Shown here in pieces: positions 26,927 through 39,848 of a DNA stretch of 64,000 nucleotides; positions within the stretch are counted from its first letter, which is position 1; every line of letters begins with the position of its first letter. Location of the stretch: positions 124,001 to 188,000 of the forward strand of contig JBAJFE010000042.1 in assembly GCA_037903355.1 (NCBI GenBank). The letters run 5' to 3'. The notes below the pieces were generated by a model. The model did not search any database. It was given only the letters and a program-made list of their open reading frames with translations, and was not told where the DNA came from. The position numbers were made by a program, and so were the translations under genes. This DNA is from Trichuris trichiura (lineage: Eukaryota > Nematoda > Enoplea > Trichinellida > Trichuridae).

Positions 26927-28767
26927 GTAACTTTTTTCTTCATTACCAAAAGCTTAAGAGAAACGAGTGAATCTAATACTAGTTGTGCTACAGCATACGT
27001 CGATATTAAGTGGGTACGACTCAGTTTACTTACTTATGTACTCCTTAAATGCTCTTAAAAACTGGATGCCTTCTAACAGAATGATGGATTTCTACTTCAT
27101 CACTAAACGGCTTTCTAGCTGTTATGTCACGATAACGGCTGGAGTACAGTGTGCCAGAAGTTGCGTAATTGTTCGCTGTGATATCCCCAACAACTTGCTC
27201 ATCCTTCCGTTGCTGGGGGAAGACCGAATGGAAAATATTATAGGGGCTTTCCAGCGGGTTTGTCTATCTTCAGCGAGTTACGGTCAAACATGCTACTGCA
27301 CAAGTTAGGAAACTGAAACCGTTGTACGATAAAGATAACAACTCTCAACTACAATAAACTTTCCACAGTGGAATTTTAAATTGGTTAAGCCATCAAAAAG
27401 AAGCATTTATCACTGCGGTTAAACGATCTTTCCTATTTCACGCCCACTAGCCGTACCGTATCTCTGCGAAATCAGAAAAAAAGTGTACGTTCCAGCGGCG
27501 CCACTTGAACATCAATTCCTATTCGACGAGCAATTTTCTATGCTAATTATCCCTACGCAGCTTGATCCCCTGAACGGATTTATGTCAATGCGGACATAAC
27601 TGTCAGCGGCAGCACTTCCTATTATTCACCGTAACGAACGGGTTTGAGCGAACCAGAATCTAGAAAAAAAACTATTCAGCAGCGCAAAGTAGGAAAATGA
27701 AACATGAAATCCAGAACACACGTATGATATGGTGAAAGGCGCCCAATTTGCAAAGAAGAGGCCCTTACAATTATGGCAGTAAGTGTATCGTTGTTGAAAA
27801 AAGATGTTATATTCAGCTGTATGCAGTTACGACTTTTCTAGTCACGTAATTATTCGTTTGGGCTCCGAATGTCCTCCAATCCAGCTCTAAACTGTCGTGA
27901 CCGTTTGAGACTAGGGTCGCGCTGTTCCGTTATTGATCCGCCATCACCAAGCATGGCAAGCAACTTTTTCGAAATGTTTCATTTCCATATTAGTTTTGCT
28001 TTCACTTTTTAGATGCTCGTTTTCCCGCTCGCCGTGTTTGCTTTGCGCGCTTTCTCATGGCGTTACAGCTGCTGCAAGCCAACTGTAAGCAGAAATTAAG
28101 CCTAGAATCAACGTTTCTATAATTCCTATCGCTGTGGGCTTCTATCTGCTGTTTAATTTAATCATCGTGTGCGTTAACGCGTTAGACGACTGTGAGAGCG
28201 CTCCCCTGACAAGACCACCCACGGCTTCGGAGGTCTGTGTTCGTCTGACGGTGAATCGGTGCCCACGTCACGTGGTTCCACAATGTGGCTTCTTACTCAG
28301 ATAGTAAACAATACGCGCCAGTTGTTGGGCCAGTCATGTAGACGGAAAATCTATGGTTCAGAAAAGAGGGTCGAGATTATTCAGAGTTCTTGCTGTTGTG
28401 GCACTGTACTGAAATGAACTCTTTTGCGTTTTGCGGACGCATCATCAACACCTAACGATACGGGCACAAAGAAAGCAACGAAATCGAAGAAAACTCACGA
28501 CTGGGCCCGAAGTTGAAACGTATTAGAAGTTCCGAACATGGAGAAGGAAGCGTAGACTTCACCCGCACACTGATTCTGCGTCCACCGTTCTCAGCATACA
28601 TTTTCAGAAGGATAAAATCTTGAGAGCTATACAAGTTACCGTCAGAAGCAGGAAAGTAGTTACTCTTGGTATGTGCGAAATAATTGACAGAATGAAAAGT
28701 CTATTACTTGACTGGATTGGAGGGGACGGAAATTGTGCAATACTTCTGAAGTCCATGGTCAATTTTC

Positions 28768-29040
28768 GGTTCATGGACTTGGCCTGTTTGATGTGCTTGT
28801 AAATAAACTTCAAACTGTCCTATCAGCGGATGGACGAGGAAATTGTTAGAGAAAATACAGAACAGCTCTACATCGTACCTTTGGATCATTTTACTGTAAT
28901 CCTCCAACTTCAAGGTGCCCTACCAACGAATGGATGAGCAAATTGTTCTGTAATTTCTCTAACAGTTTGCTCATCCATTCGTTGGTAGGGCACTTTGAAG
29001 TTTACTTACAGATACATCAAACAGGCCAAACCCGTGAACC
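28768..29040. repeat. Foldback element with 92-bp arms and a third internal copy
   Basis: The arm 28768-28860 returns inverted at 28948-29040 with roughly 80% identity. A ~40-bp core containing CAACGAATGGATGAGCAAA occurs a third time, in direct orientation, at 28908-28947. Related sequences are at 25143-25185 (+) and, inverted, at about 43020-43066. This is a dispersed non-coding family of MITE or foldback type. Its ends and any target duplication are not resolved. Confidence 0.75.
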
Positions 29041-29299
29041 AGAAGATCAACTATGAGAACTTTATAATGCTGAAAATTATTAACGTATGCAAGCTCTTAC
29101 CGTTTATCTATCTAAAACGATTAAAAGCGACGCTATTTTAAAGTGGTTGCATGGCAGAAGACAAATTGCAACGCACTTAGGCGTTAAAACTAAAATTCTC
29201 TATCAGGGATGGCCTCGACTTCGCATACTGTGTTCACAACAGCAGCACATGTGAAGAACGTGTATTTTATTCTTTCATATTTTTAATCGAAAGGTGACA

Positions 29300-31805
29300 A
29301 TGAACGTAAGGAGACCAAGCAAGGCGACGAAACTAGACCAAGTAAATTCCAAAGCGAGTTTGGTTCAAAAGATACTGGGATGGCCGTCATTGATAGATCC
29401 AGACATCCGCGCACCACCAGCGGAAAATTACCACGACGATAAGAGCGTGCACCAACCTCAACATGGTTTACCAATAATTAATTGGAAAAAGAAGACTTGC
29501 TTGATTGGTGTAAAGAACTTGTTCAGGCAGTTTATCTGGCTTTCAACAGCAAAGGCTGCTGACGGAGAAGGAACGACGTGTGCATTCTACAAAAATCCCT
29601 CTTTGAATCGGTACACAAACATCCAACTGTATGACTGCACCCGCGTAGTTCTGAAGGATGGTCTCGGGACAGATTATATACATGCCAGCTACGTAGACGG
29701 TTACAAACAGAAGAGTGCCTACATACTGACTCAGGCAACAGACTGCTTTCAACTTCATCTTCGATTTTGAAATAGTCGTTTTCTAGGGACCTACGAAAAA
29801 TACAATAGCTGACTTATGGCGCATGGTTTGGCAAGAAAAGGTAGTTAATATCGTGATGCTTACAGGATTTTTTGAAAAGCATAAATCAAAATGTGCAATG
29901 TACTTCCCGACAACTAACAGAAAAAACATAAACCTTGGAGCATTCTTTATTTCTCTCGTAGACATGGAAGTTCAAAATGGTAACTTGCTTGCCTTAGTAA
30001 AAGTGACATGCACATTGACAAACGAAGAACATCATACATTAATTGCTATGTATGCAAAGTGGCCGGACGCTATGGTATGACGTTACAGTTATTATTCATT
30101 TTTAAGCTAAATACGGAGCATTGGTCCTAATGAACTTGCGCAACTAACAAACATAAGCCGATTAGTTTTACGTGTACTAACAGCCTAGGCGTAGGTTGAC
30201 CGACATTAATGTTATAGGTTATCTTAATTTTTCAGCATAATGGAAAGATACACGAAAAAGCTAAATTCATGTTCTCCCGAAAAAAAAACTTTTTGTTACC
30301 TAAAAAAGAATGCAATGGTCCGCTCTTAAAAGCACACCAGCCAAACACTAAATGCCGTACAGAAGCCATGTAAAGCTTGTGAGAAAGGCAACTTTCCTTA
30401 TCAAGGCATTCATAATGCTATAATAATTATTTGTATTTCATCGTAGACTTTGATTATGGTGATAACCGTTCGTTAAAATAGACTTTATTTCTTATCGGAG
30501 CTTCCGGGGCTACTCTTGACCCGTCTTCAGCAATTATGATAATGCATTTTCGCGCAAAACTGCGCAGCATCTATTGGACCATACTGACCGACAGATTAAA
30601 AAACATGAGCTGAAGCAGCCACAGTAACACTGCACGGATGCTTCACAAAATGAATAGGTCAGCTTTGTCAGACATGGACATAGACGCTCATTAAGCGCAA
30701 AAAGAATCAGATGAAATTTTCAAAATGCCGTAATACAAACGAGTCTTCAAAGGCAAACCAGTAAGAAAAAACTGAATCATACTTAAGCAAATGAAAGCGT
30801 TTAATATCCCTGTCTTTCATGGCAATCTGCTGATGGCGGTCACCTTCCCCATGTGCACTCTGAACTTCTCGAAAGGCAATTGTTAAAACAAATGCTAATC
30901 AAAGCTATTGAACTAATGACTTTCTTCGGTGAAAAACGGATGGAAAAGTTCTGATGCGCGGCAGAAATTCTAATAAAACCGTCAAACGTCATCAAAACCA
31001 AAATACAAATCAACCAATTCATCATATTCCGTATAAAACATGAATACCTGTTTTTAAGTTGTTTTGAAGCAGCACTTCCGCAACAGGACAAACGGACCAC
31101 TATCCAATCCTTAATAACAAATTAGAGTCAATTTTTTTCACTTAGTCGTTTACATGTACTCATATTCTTGTTACCTTCATAGAAAAGCATCCGTAGTCCA
31201 TTTTACCGCTTCATCAGCGCTTTTGCGTTGCGAAGCAAAGAATAAGCATAACTCAGAGGAGAAAACGGAATGAATTGCGGTAACCATTTTAAACGCCACA
31301 CAATACGCAGCCGGTAGAGCACACCCGCAGAACCTTTTATCGTGTTTTAAGTTGCCAATTAAGATTACCCTCCTTAAAGTTAAAATCACTTAGAAAAAGG
31401 TTTCCGTCACTACCAGCTGCCAAAGTGATTATTTTTATTTAGATCCCAGGAAATACAAAAGACTTGATTAGTTTCGTCTATATGATCAAAGACGCAAGAG
31501 CCTCCATGGTAAGACGTATATTGCCAAACTGGGGAGGACATCCGAAGGGTCCGCCTATGATAGTACACTGCTCTGCTGGCATTGGACGCTCGGCAACTTT
31601 TGCAATTTTGGATATTTGCTTAGACATGCTATTACATGTCCAGCGTGTCAACGTGGCTGAAGTTACCCGAAAAGTACGCGCGCAACGTGCCGGAGCGGTG
31701 CAAACCCCGTGGCAATATCTATTTCTCCACTACGCCATTCTTGTTCATGCAAAAGATCTCGGATATATCCCCTCTAAGGAAAAAACGAACCATCACGCTA
31801 ACTGA
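29300..31805 (+). CDS. Protein tyrosine phosphatase, single catalytic domain, 3 exons
   Basis: Removes phosphate from phosphotyrosine. Exons 29300-29734, 29787-30074 and 31443-31805 give 361 codons. Substrate-recognition motifs are NRY (SLNRYTNIQLYD) and DYIHASYVDGYK, which has His where most family members have Asn. The WPD loop (W237-P-D239) carries the general acid and is followed by A-M-I-P rather than the usual H/F-G-V-P. The P-loop HCSAGIGRS holds catalytic Cys about 284 and its Arg, and the Q-loop QTPWQYLFLHY is present. No signal peptide, membrane helix or second domain is seen, so it is cytosolic. Its short size matches the expanded nematode, often sperm-enriched, PTP class (family knowledge, not shown here). 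The first intron needs a GC donor. Neighbouring eEF2 is convergent, with 152 bp between the stops. The start is the first in-frame ATG. Confidence 0.88.
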
Positions 31806-31957
31806 ATGCTCGGAAAGACTTCGGCAACTCGCGAAATCGTCAGTATTCACGGTGAATTTCAACCTTTACTTGCATTCATGGACGTCGCTCAGCGAACCAG
31901 GAAACATTTGCGAGATGGAAAACCCAAGCTTAAAATGCGCGTTCGCGGAAAGATGTT

Positions 31958-34900
31958 CTACAGCTTGTCGAGATAGTTGCTCAAATCAGGAATTCCTTCT
32001 TTGAGGCCTTTACGTTTTCTCGTGTCGCTGATGATCTGCAAAGAAACAGCAATAATAAAAACAGTGTTTGTATAAGTTCGATAAGCAGCAAAACCTGAGC
32101 AGGTTTAGAGCCATTTTCGAAAGGATCCCCGGGTAATATCTGCCAATGGTCAAACACGCACTGCGGGAAAGCTTGTCCTCCAGTGTTTGACCGAAGATCC
32201 GCAGTGAACCCAAACGACTCGTTGACGGGCAAATAAGCTTTTACAATAAACATAGGCGTTCCAGCAACCTGATTTTCCTCAATAACGTGGCCTCTTCGTC
32301 GGTTTAGGACCCCATAAATTCCGCCAACAGCTGATTCTGGACATTGAATTTCAACTAAATAAACTGGCTCCAAAAGTCTTGGCGACGCTGTCAACACAGC
32401 CGCGTACAGAACGCGACGAGCAGTGGGAATAATCTGACCGCCCCCGCGATGAATGGCATCCGCATGTAGGGTGACGTCGTGTATGTCAAATCGAACTCCT
32501 CGCATATTTTCTTCGCACAAAACTCCCTCTTTGGTAGCCCACTGGAACCCGGCGACGACAGAATCCTTAATCTCGTTTAGATATTGAACACCCTTAGTGC
32601 AGTCTACCAAGATGTTTGGTCCGCTGCCATCAGGGCCAAAACACCAAATCTTTCTTGCTTCATTCACGTCGTATCCGTATCTTTCAGCTAACAAACGCCC
32701 GCGTGTCTTAACATCGTCCCTTGGATTTACATCTCCTTTATCTATATCTTCCGCCAAACCATCCGGCATAGGCTGAGCTTTCATAAAAATTCGATTGTGC
32801 TTGTTTGGAGACTTGCTAAGGCACATCTGATTAGATTCCTCGCATACGGTTTCCCTGTAAAAACAGTTTTTAAAACTGCCGAATACAAATAGATCTGCAA
32901 ACCTGTAGGATACAACTGGATCGGACTTCTTCAAAGGAATGCACGCGTGATCTTCCTCCAAGTCTTTCAGACAAATCTCAAGATGCAACTCGCCTGCTCC
33001 TGCAACTATGTGCTCTCCGGACTCTTCGAACAGGCACTGAAAAATGAAACCACTGAATGTAGCACTTTTGGCCTGCAGACTATTTTACTTGAACCATAGG
33101 ATCCGACTTTGCAAGCCGTTTCAAGCCTTCCACCAGCTTGGGCAAATCGGCAGGGTTCTTAGGTTCCACTGCCACCCTAACAACTGGACTAACGCTGAAT
33201 TTCATCACCTGAAGTTCATCAACATTTACGGTGCAAGTAAAATTCAAGAAAATACTCACTCTCATATTGTGCGCTTCTTTGAAAGTTGAAATAGTACCAC
33301 TTTTAACCAGAAATTGGTCAACGCCTACCAAACCGCATATATTACCGCTTGGAACATCCTCAATAGGCTCAACGTAACGACCCATCATCAGCACTGTCCT
33401 AGTATGCAGGATGCCGTAAGCAAGAGACAGTAGCCTTACCTACAAACCTTTGAATTGACTTTTCGTACAAGTCGTCCTTTTTGCCTGGCACGTAATTAGG
33501 ACCCTGAATTCTAGCCTTCATTCCGGTCATCACTTTTCCGGAAAATACTCGACCGAAGGCATAAAATCTGCCCTTGTCGCTTGTTGGCACCATTTTGCTT
33601 ATGTACATCATCAAAGGACCATTGACATCGCAGTTTTTCATTGCGATAGCCGCTTCGTCATCCTGTGGACCTTCGTACAACAATTCCGTACGGTATTTCT
33701 GCGCTGTAACTGGGCTAGGCAAATGGATGCATATCATTTGGAGCATCGTGTCTCCAGCTGGCAGCCAACGGCGCATAATCGCTTTCAATAGCTGCTTTCC
33801 CTCAAGTTCCCGTTCTTCGGCTGGTAGTTTAACGTTCAATTTTTCCAGTAGCGGTCCAACTTCATCCTTTCTCATTCCCATCACTGTCTTGAATACTTTG
33901 AATATTGGATCCAGGACGAACTGGCAGAATCCACGCCTTCCACCGTCATTGGGAGAATTGGACCACTTTTTCGTCTGCGCGTTGAAGAAACGATCGCCCC
34001 ACAAATTTTTCATCAACTTTTCAGATTGAATACCAAACTTCTCTGCGTACATTTCGGCAAATTGCTTCAAGGTGAAGGCCCAACCGTGCAGACCAGATCC
34101 AAAGCCTACGCTGCCTATAGCAGGATCAACCTAAAAACGGAGATTTGCCAAGTTATCCTTCAGAACAGTTTCTCGACTTTTCCTGCGTCAGTGTTCCCTA
34201 GACGGTAAAAGGGACCCTATCCTGTAATTGCCCAATCCCCATACTGCAAGTTCGACGGCCTGTCTTCATCTATGCGTAAACGTAAGGATAAGACTTACCT
34301 TCAGCTTACGCAACGGTAAAGACAGAAAAAGCTGACCGGCAGCATGCTCTTTAGAAAAGAATTTGTATTACTCAGACGGCTGGGCTGCTAACAGACAAGC
34401 TTCGTCGTGAGGGTTTCAATGTTAGTTTCATAAGGACCGTTGGGACATGTCGGCGATATAAGGCCTATGCCTTATATCGCTGACGACGGAAACAGTTTTC
34501 AAAAGCTTCGATTCGTTACGTTTAACTGGGAATAAACCGTTTTTGACCACCTCCATCATCACAAAGACCCGCTACGAAAATACGTATCTTCAAAGGGACA
34601 TTTACCTGCAGTCACTAAATTCTACTTTACGTTAAGTTGCGATCGCTTATGTAAAGTAAGACAAATTTTCATTTTTGAAATTATGGTCAACTCATTAGAA
34701 AAGCTGGTATAGTCAAAAAGTATAAATACCATAATGTTCCCCATAGGTCCGGTTTCTTCTCCGTAAGTGGCAATGATCACGTTGGTGTTTTCAACTATTC
34801 TTAAGAAAGTTTGAAACAATTCTTCCGGATCCAGCTGGAGTTCCAAAAGGGCACGATCCATTTTGTTCATGAAGAGAACAGGTTTGATTCGCTCGCCAAT

Positions 34901-37900
34901 GGCCTGCCGTAAAACAGTCTCCGTCTGTACGCAGACGCCGCTCACACAATCAACAACAACTAAGGCACCATCGGTGACTCTGAGCGCGGCAGTCACTTCG
35001 CTACTGAAGTCTACGTGGCCAGGCGAATCAATCAAGTTTATCAAAAATCCAGGATACGGCGCTTTGGTGCCAGACCTTTCCTCATAGTCTAGCTGGTTTT
35101 CTCCGCGGACATACTGTAGATCTTTCTCGGAAAGTTCAAAATACATGGAAACTGCTGTTGACTTGATCGTAATACAACGTTCTTGTTCGTCTTTCCTAGT
35201 ATCCGTGAACCGCATTTCTCCTAAAAACAAAATCCTGGCAGCTAAGTCATTAGAATACGCACAGTTTGGGTTTAGGCTCACGTGAAACGACAAAATTAAT
35301 TCAAAATTTACGTAAGCACGCCTCGTTTTGCCGCGGGATCGATTCCGGAGCACCGCAATAAAATGAGTAATCGCAATAAAACCAATGACGCGTAATTGTC
35401 CGCTTTCTCAATGCACTAAGAAGCAGTGCATCCACACTAAACTATGGCCTGTTCAGTTTGAATCGGTATTAAGCCAAAAATGTGCCCACAACACCCTAGT
35501 CCACTTTATCGCTCAAACATGCTAATGATCATCTCGGCACTCAACGACTCAAAATTTTTGCAGTACAAATTCCTGCTTCGATGTTGAAGGCTGCTCAATG
35601 TTCCAGGCTGTGACTGTTACGGGATGTTGTGACTGAGGCAATTCAGTTAAATAAGGCAACGATGAAGTTCGACAAATTGACTAGCTCTTTCTTCCAGGGG
35701 AAATTTTTCCGTAAGACGCAACAGTGCTTGATGGAACCCGGACACAATTTAACTTCTTTTGAAATTGGAATCCATTATCTCAAACGCTCCTGCTGCCTTA
35801 TCAAATAGGTCTACGTGATATTATAAGTACTTTGTTTTCGCCACTTAGTCGCAAATTCTATCTCAATAAATAACCTTTCCTGTTTATTAACAAGAAGTAA
35901 CTACTCATTCGTTAGAGCTGTATGGTGAGATGGTGGCAACTCATTTACATCCTCACGTTCCACTTGCACCAGTTTTCTACCTATTTGTTCTACATCTGCG
36001 GCCACTTCCTATGCCGAACCTTCTAATCTCTCAGAGTAATCTATAGAGGCGGGAATCTAAACTTTTTCGAAACATCTTTTAATGTTGACACTTTAATTCC
36101 CTTCCACGAATCATGACTACTCTTAGTGGCCTCGAAATTTGTGAATCCTTTCCAGAACGTTTACACTTCATTTTGTCCACAGCTATCTGAGGATCCATAT
36201 CCATTACCGTTATGGCTTTACGGAAAGTAATCTTTAAGTAGTAAGACTTCGAATATATCGCATTTTTTAACGGGTTCACAAATTTCCGTGGTAACGTTTA
36301 TTTACGATGGATCCCGTGTGTAACCAATTTATTTCTGCAGAGCCTTCAAGTCCAATCCTGATTTGTTTTCAGCAGGAAAGATTAATCGAAATCTCAGATC
36401 AAGGGTGTAGACCCGAAAGCTCCGTAGAAATAAATTAGTTAAAGGAGGATTCCACCGTAACTACGTTTTACTACGAAGTAATAAGACGTAATAATCGAAA
36501 TTACTTTGTGATCTCATCAGGACTGCAGAATGGATGATGTATTAGCTAGTAAGTAAAGAACGTTCGCTTTCCTACAAGTATCCAGCGAGGTTCTTGGCTA
36601 AGGTGCACCGTCTCTTATAAGTAATATTTAGAAGAGAAGCAGCTATCAGTATAAGGACTGATGCTTCTGGAACATAACCGTTCTCTCTTCATCGAAATGG
36701 AGGTCCGCGCGGCAGGATCATGATACATACCAAATAAGAACAAGAAAAGAGATAAGTAGCGTTTCCGTGAATGAACTACCCACACTTTGGCAGTTCCGCA
36801 GCGGGAGCGCTGCAACTACTGTCATTTACAGCCAGAGGAACCAAAGTACTTCTGCTGATAAACAAAGCTTTTCTCTCAATAGAGAGTCTGCGCTGTTCAG
36901 GCCTGCCAAAAAAGTAATGGAAGATAGCGTAATGTTGCGTCGTTTCTTAAGTTCGTTCCGGTTTCTTCGAGTATTACTAATTCTCATCCTCCATCTTTCT
37001 CGCTAAATTGAAGCTTCTCATGAGCTCAATATTAACATTTAACTGTACTAGCTTGTAGAGGAAATAGAGAAGTATTGAAATGACGTGTACTGCTTGGCAT
37101 GAGAGCAATCACGTAAAAAAAGATTTACTTCCGATGAAAATGAAATGACGTGTACTGCTTGGCATGCGAACAATTACGTATAAAAAAAATTAACTTAAGA
37201 AGAAAATGGAACGAGCGCACGAAACTACCCTATACCTACGGCAGGTTTTCGGCAGAGTGAACTTGACCTGATTAGCACACCGCAATAAAACTAGGTGCAA
37301 CCACAATTAGTTGAACTGTTAGCTTACGATAAATAGCATCTCATAACGGGTTCGTAAGTCTTCATGTAGATTTCATTTATATCAGCAGCTGTATTTAAAA
37401 CACTGATTTTATTACACCGGATATTTCGAGCCTACTCTTTGCGCGTCTCTGGCAGTGAAGACGATGGAAAACCTTCCAGAAACAAACAAACCGTTTCCGT
37501 AAAATACATTCTATCACTTTTACCGCCGAAGACGGGCCCCGAGTTGGCCAGAAAGTTCAGGCGTAATAAAATCAGTTTTTTAAAAAAACAGCTGCTGCCA
37601 TAAATAAAATCTACCGTGAAAACCACTAGCCTACAGTTGCAACAATTAGAGTAAACAATTGTTACAATCAATAAGCAATTGAACAGTGAATCAGTGAAGG
37701 ATGTAAAGCACTTGCTGCAAACAGAAGACGAAGAATTTTTTCAACAAACTCGAAAATGCAACTCAAACGTGCGGCAAGCAGTGCGCTCTCACAACAAAGC
37801 TAGTCTTCCATTAAGCAAAGAGAACACAAACGGGATTACATTCACCTAGAAGGCTCATATTAAAATACAAGTACATTTTTGGATACAAGGCAAGAGCATT

Positions 37901-38457
37901 TGGCAACCGGTGCCTATATTTTCACGGTAAATTTTGTCTACGATAGCAACCTAGCATTTGGTAACGGGTGGGTACATTTTTATTATAAAGGTTTTCACGG
38001 TAGGACCCGTTGATGATAAACAAGACATTTTACTCTGGAGCCTTCGGGTCCATTCTTCACCCATCCTCAACGGTAAAAATTGATAACTAAAAAGTAAGTG
38101 GGAGTAAAAAGTCCTGTTTATCATCAACGGGTATCGTAAAAACTTCATAATGAATACGGTAGCAACCCGTTTTTAACCAATCTCTAACCAGTTTTTAACA
38201 TCGCTTATTCCGGAGGTTCCGGGTCTAGTCTGGACCCGTCATTAGCGGGAAAAATTAGTAGAAATCTTTACTAGTACAATTTTCACCAATTATTAGACCT
38301 CACCTGCTTTCTGCGCTGCAATGATACCAGCCTTCGACACTAAACTGTCAGTTAATGTTGACTTCCCATGATCCACATGAGCAATAACGGACATATTCCT
38401 CACATTCTTCTTGCGATCCATAAGGGATCGAATTTCATCAACTGTAAAGTGAACCAT
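31958..38457 (-). CDS. eEF2: Eukaryotic elongation factor 2, 8 exons
   Basis: GTPase that moves tRNA and mRNA through the ribosome after peptide-bond formation. Exons 38457-38304, 35220-34730, 34130-33448, 33398-33260, 33208-33089, 33036-32903, 32854-32095 and 32035-31958 give 852 codons; human has 858. G-domain motifs are AHVDHGKST (about residues 26-34), the DSPGH box and NKMD. The regulatory loop [10 protein letters not shown] keeps the threonines targeted by eEF2 kinase in other animals. Domain IV contains [11 protein letters not shown] with the histidine (about 709) that becomes diphthamide, and the C-terminus ends LDKL. Exon 3 must end at CAAAG, not at the nearby GTAAGG, to restore [10 protein letters not shown]. 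Intron 1 (3.1 kb) carries tandem and foldback repeats and intron 2 holds a small hairpin. All key residues are intact, so it is probably the functional gene. Confidence 0.96.
34449..34484. repeat. Short hairpin in eEF2 intron 2
   Basis: GTCGGCGATATAAGGC (34449-34464) faces its complement at 34469-34484 across a 4-nt loop, with one mismatch. The outer end GCTGACGACGG matches the terminal motif of the dispersed foldback family at 5434-5543. Confidence 0.6.
37076..37205. repeat. Tandem duplication of about 65 bp in eEF2 intron 1
   Basis: Two adjacent units start TGAAATGACGTGTACTGCTT at 37076 and 37141. The first ~50 bp are nearly identical and the AT-rich tails diverge. Non-coding. Confidence 0.75.
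37886..38250. repeat. Repeat cluster with foldback in eEF2 intron 1
   Basis: A GCATTTGG..AAC.GGTG unit occurs at about 37888 and 37952. The sequence ACCCGTTGATGATAAACA at about 38007 returns inverted at about 38110-38133, forming a foldback with ~30-bp arms. The ACCCGTC-type motif appears again near 38233. I read this as one or more non-autonomous elements inserted in the intron. Confidence 0.6.
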
Positions 38458-39074
38458 GGCTTCGAAACAATTCACTGCTTTAACGAACGAAACCAAATCG
38501 ACGTTCCACCCAATGCAACACGACAAAACGCCACGAATACAACGAACGTACTCGTTGTACTGCTACTGTAGCGCAGCTACAGTAATTCTCTTTGAACGCA
38601 GGAGCGTAATGAAAATAGAGCAGCTTACAAAGGCAGCTAGCTACTTTCTGTCTTTCACTTCTATTAAAGAAAAAATTTTTGACTTCTAAATTGTCTAACC
38701 TTACAGGTTTATTTATTAAAAATTGCAAAATATCAGTAAGAGCCACGCAAAATAGTGAAAACAAAAAACGGTTCACAACTACGCATTGTTGAATTATTTT
38801 TAGAGTTGTTCCTGTTACTATAATTCCTGTCGAATACGGAAGCAAACGCTGAGAGATAAACTGAAAGGCAAAAAGGGCACGGTAGCAAAAAAAGGATACT
38901 CAAGGATTAGCATACAGTAAAACGTATGGTTGATCGTCTTACGTGGTCAGGATTTTCAGGCTAGAAATCAGTTGGCAGATTTTCTTGCATGGTGGTTTTC
39001 ACTGATAGAATGAGTACCGAAAAGCCGCGGTGTCTAAATTGCATCCAAACCGCTTCCGAGGAGAAATGCTGGCT

Positions 39075-39420
39075 TTAGCCTTTTCGCTCCGCTTTCCAAG
39101 TCGATGAGGAAATACTTGCTCTCCCTCTTGGTCCTTTTGTCGTTTTCCAGCAAGGCTGGAGATGCGACAGATACAGCTCCTCCAGTTGACAACTTAAAAC
39201 ACCCTCAACATTCTGATACTCCATTTCTTCAAAGCCTAACCTGTTTACTAACTGGATGCCGCTTTCAGTAATTTTAGTACTTGAGCAGAAGGCCTGAAGT
39301 CTTAAGATCGCGGATCAGATCTGAGATAAGTTTCCGCCAATCACGATGCGTGCATTGTTTGGATACATTTTTCCAAGCTTCCATGATATTATTGACAGCC
39401 GTTGTCCGGTTACAGCTTCT
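39075..39420 (-). pseudogene. LRR-like coding fragment, frameshifted
   Basis: On the minus strand an open stretch beginning MEAWKNVSKQCTHRDWRKL ends at a stop. A second frame continues as ITESGIQLVNRLGFEEMEY and then LEELYLSHL, which has the look of leucine-rich repeat sequence. The frame change, with no clear donor, suggests a decayed gene or a missed intron. It lies head to head with the LRR-like gene at 39849, but I cannot align the two convincingly. Confidence 0.4.
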
Positions 39421-39831
39421 GATATGAATGATAAACTTTTATCACATTAGAACCTCGGCTTCGCTTGCAAGTGATTGACGAACGCTCATAATATCAAATC
39501 GCAGTCAGTTTTCTTTCGTTGTATGAAAAACACACGAAGATTTTGTCTTACGTCCAATCTTTCCAGCTGGAAAAATCGCGTATGAGCGAAAACGCGCAAA
39601 GCGAACAAGCGGCATACGAATACTACATGCAAACCATGATTAGTTAGTTAAAACGACGAGCAAGTAAAATATAAAGATCATAAATGATCGTCAAGTTCGT
39701 TATGACCGTCTTGGCCGTATAACTCATTATTTCACGATCTAAGAATGCTTTTATAGTATTAAAAGTTCTTGTTCTTTAACAGTAGGACATTGCTTCTAAT
39801 TTTAAAAAACTAATGAATTTTATTCTTCTTT

Positions 39832-39842
39832 CCTGTTTTTAG
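39832..39842 (+). promoter_or_regulatory. Splice acceptor 6 nt before the ATG of the LRR-like gene
   Basis: The pyrimidine tract TCCTGTTTTTAG ends at 39842 and the ATG is at 39849. As with the WH2 gene, this is compatible with spliced-leader addition or with a 5'-UTR intron. Confidence 0.45.
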
Positions 39843-39848
39843 ACTGTA

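Larger units (their letters stand above)
26677..29299. other. Intergenic region with one candidate exon and a foldback
   Basis: Apart from the exon-like segment at 26849-26926 and the foldback at 28768-29040 (both listed), I see no supported gene. Short open frames here lack recognisable motifs. Confidence 0.45.

Noticed and set aside
33425..33447. GTAAGG at 33439 as the eEF2 exon 3 donor
   Set aside because: Using it breaks the conserved QRT-LMMGRY join; the donor GTTTGT at 33447 restores it.
33574..34029. 151-codon plus-strand frame
   Set aside because: It is exactly antisense to eEF2 exon 3, whose coding is certain.
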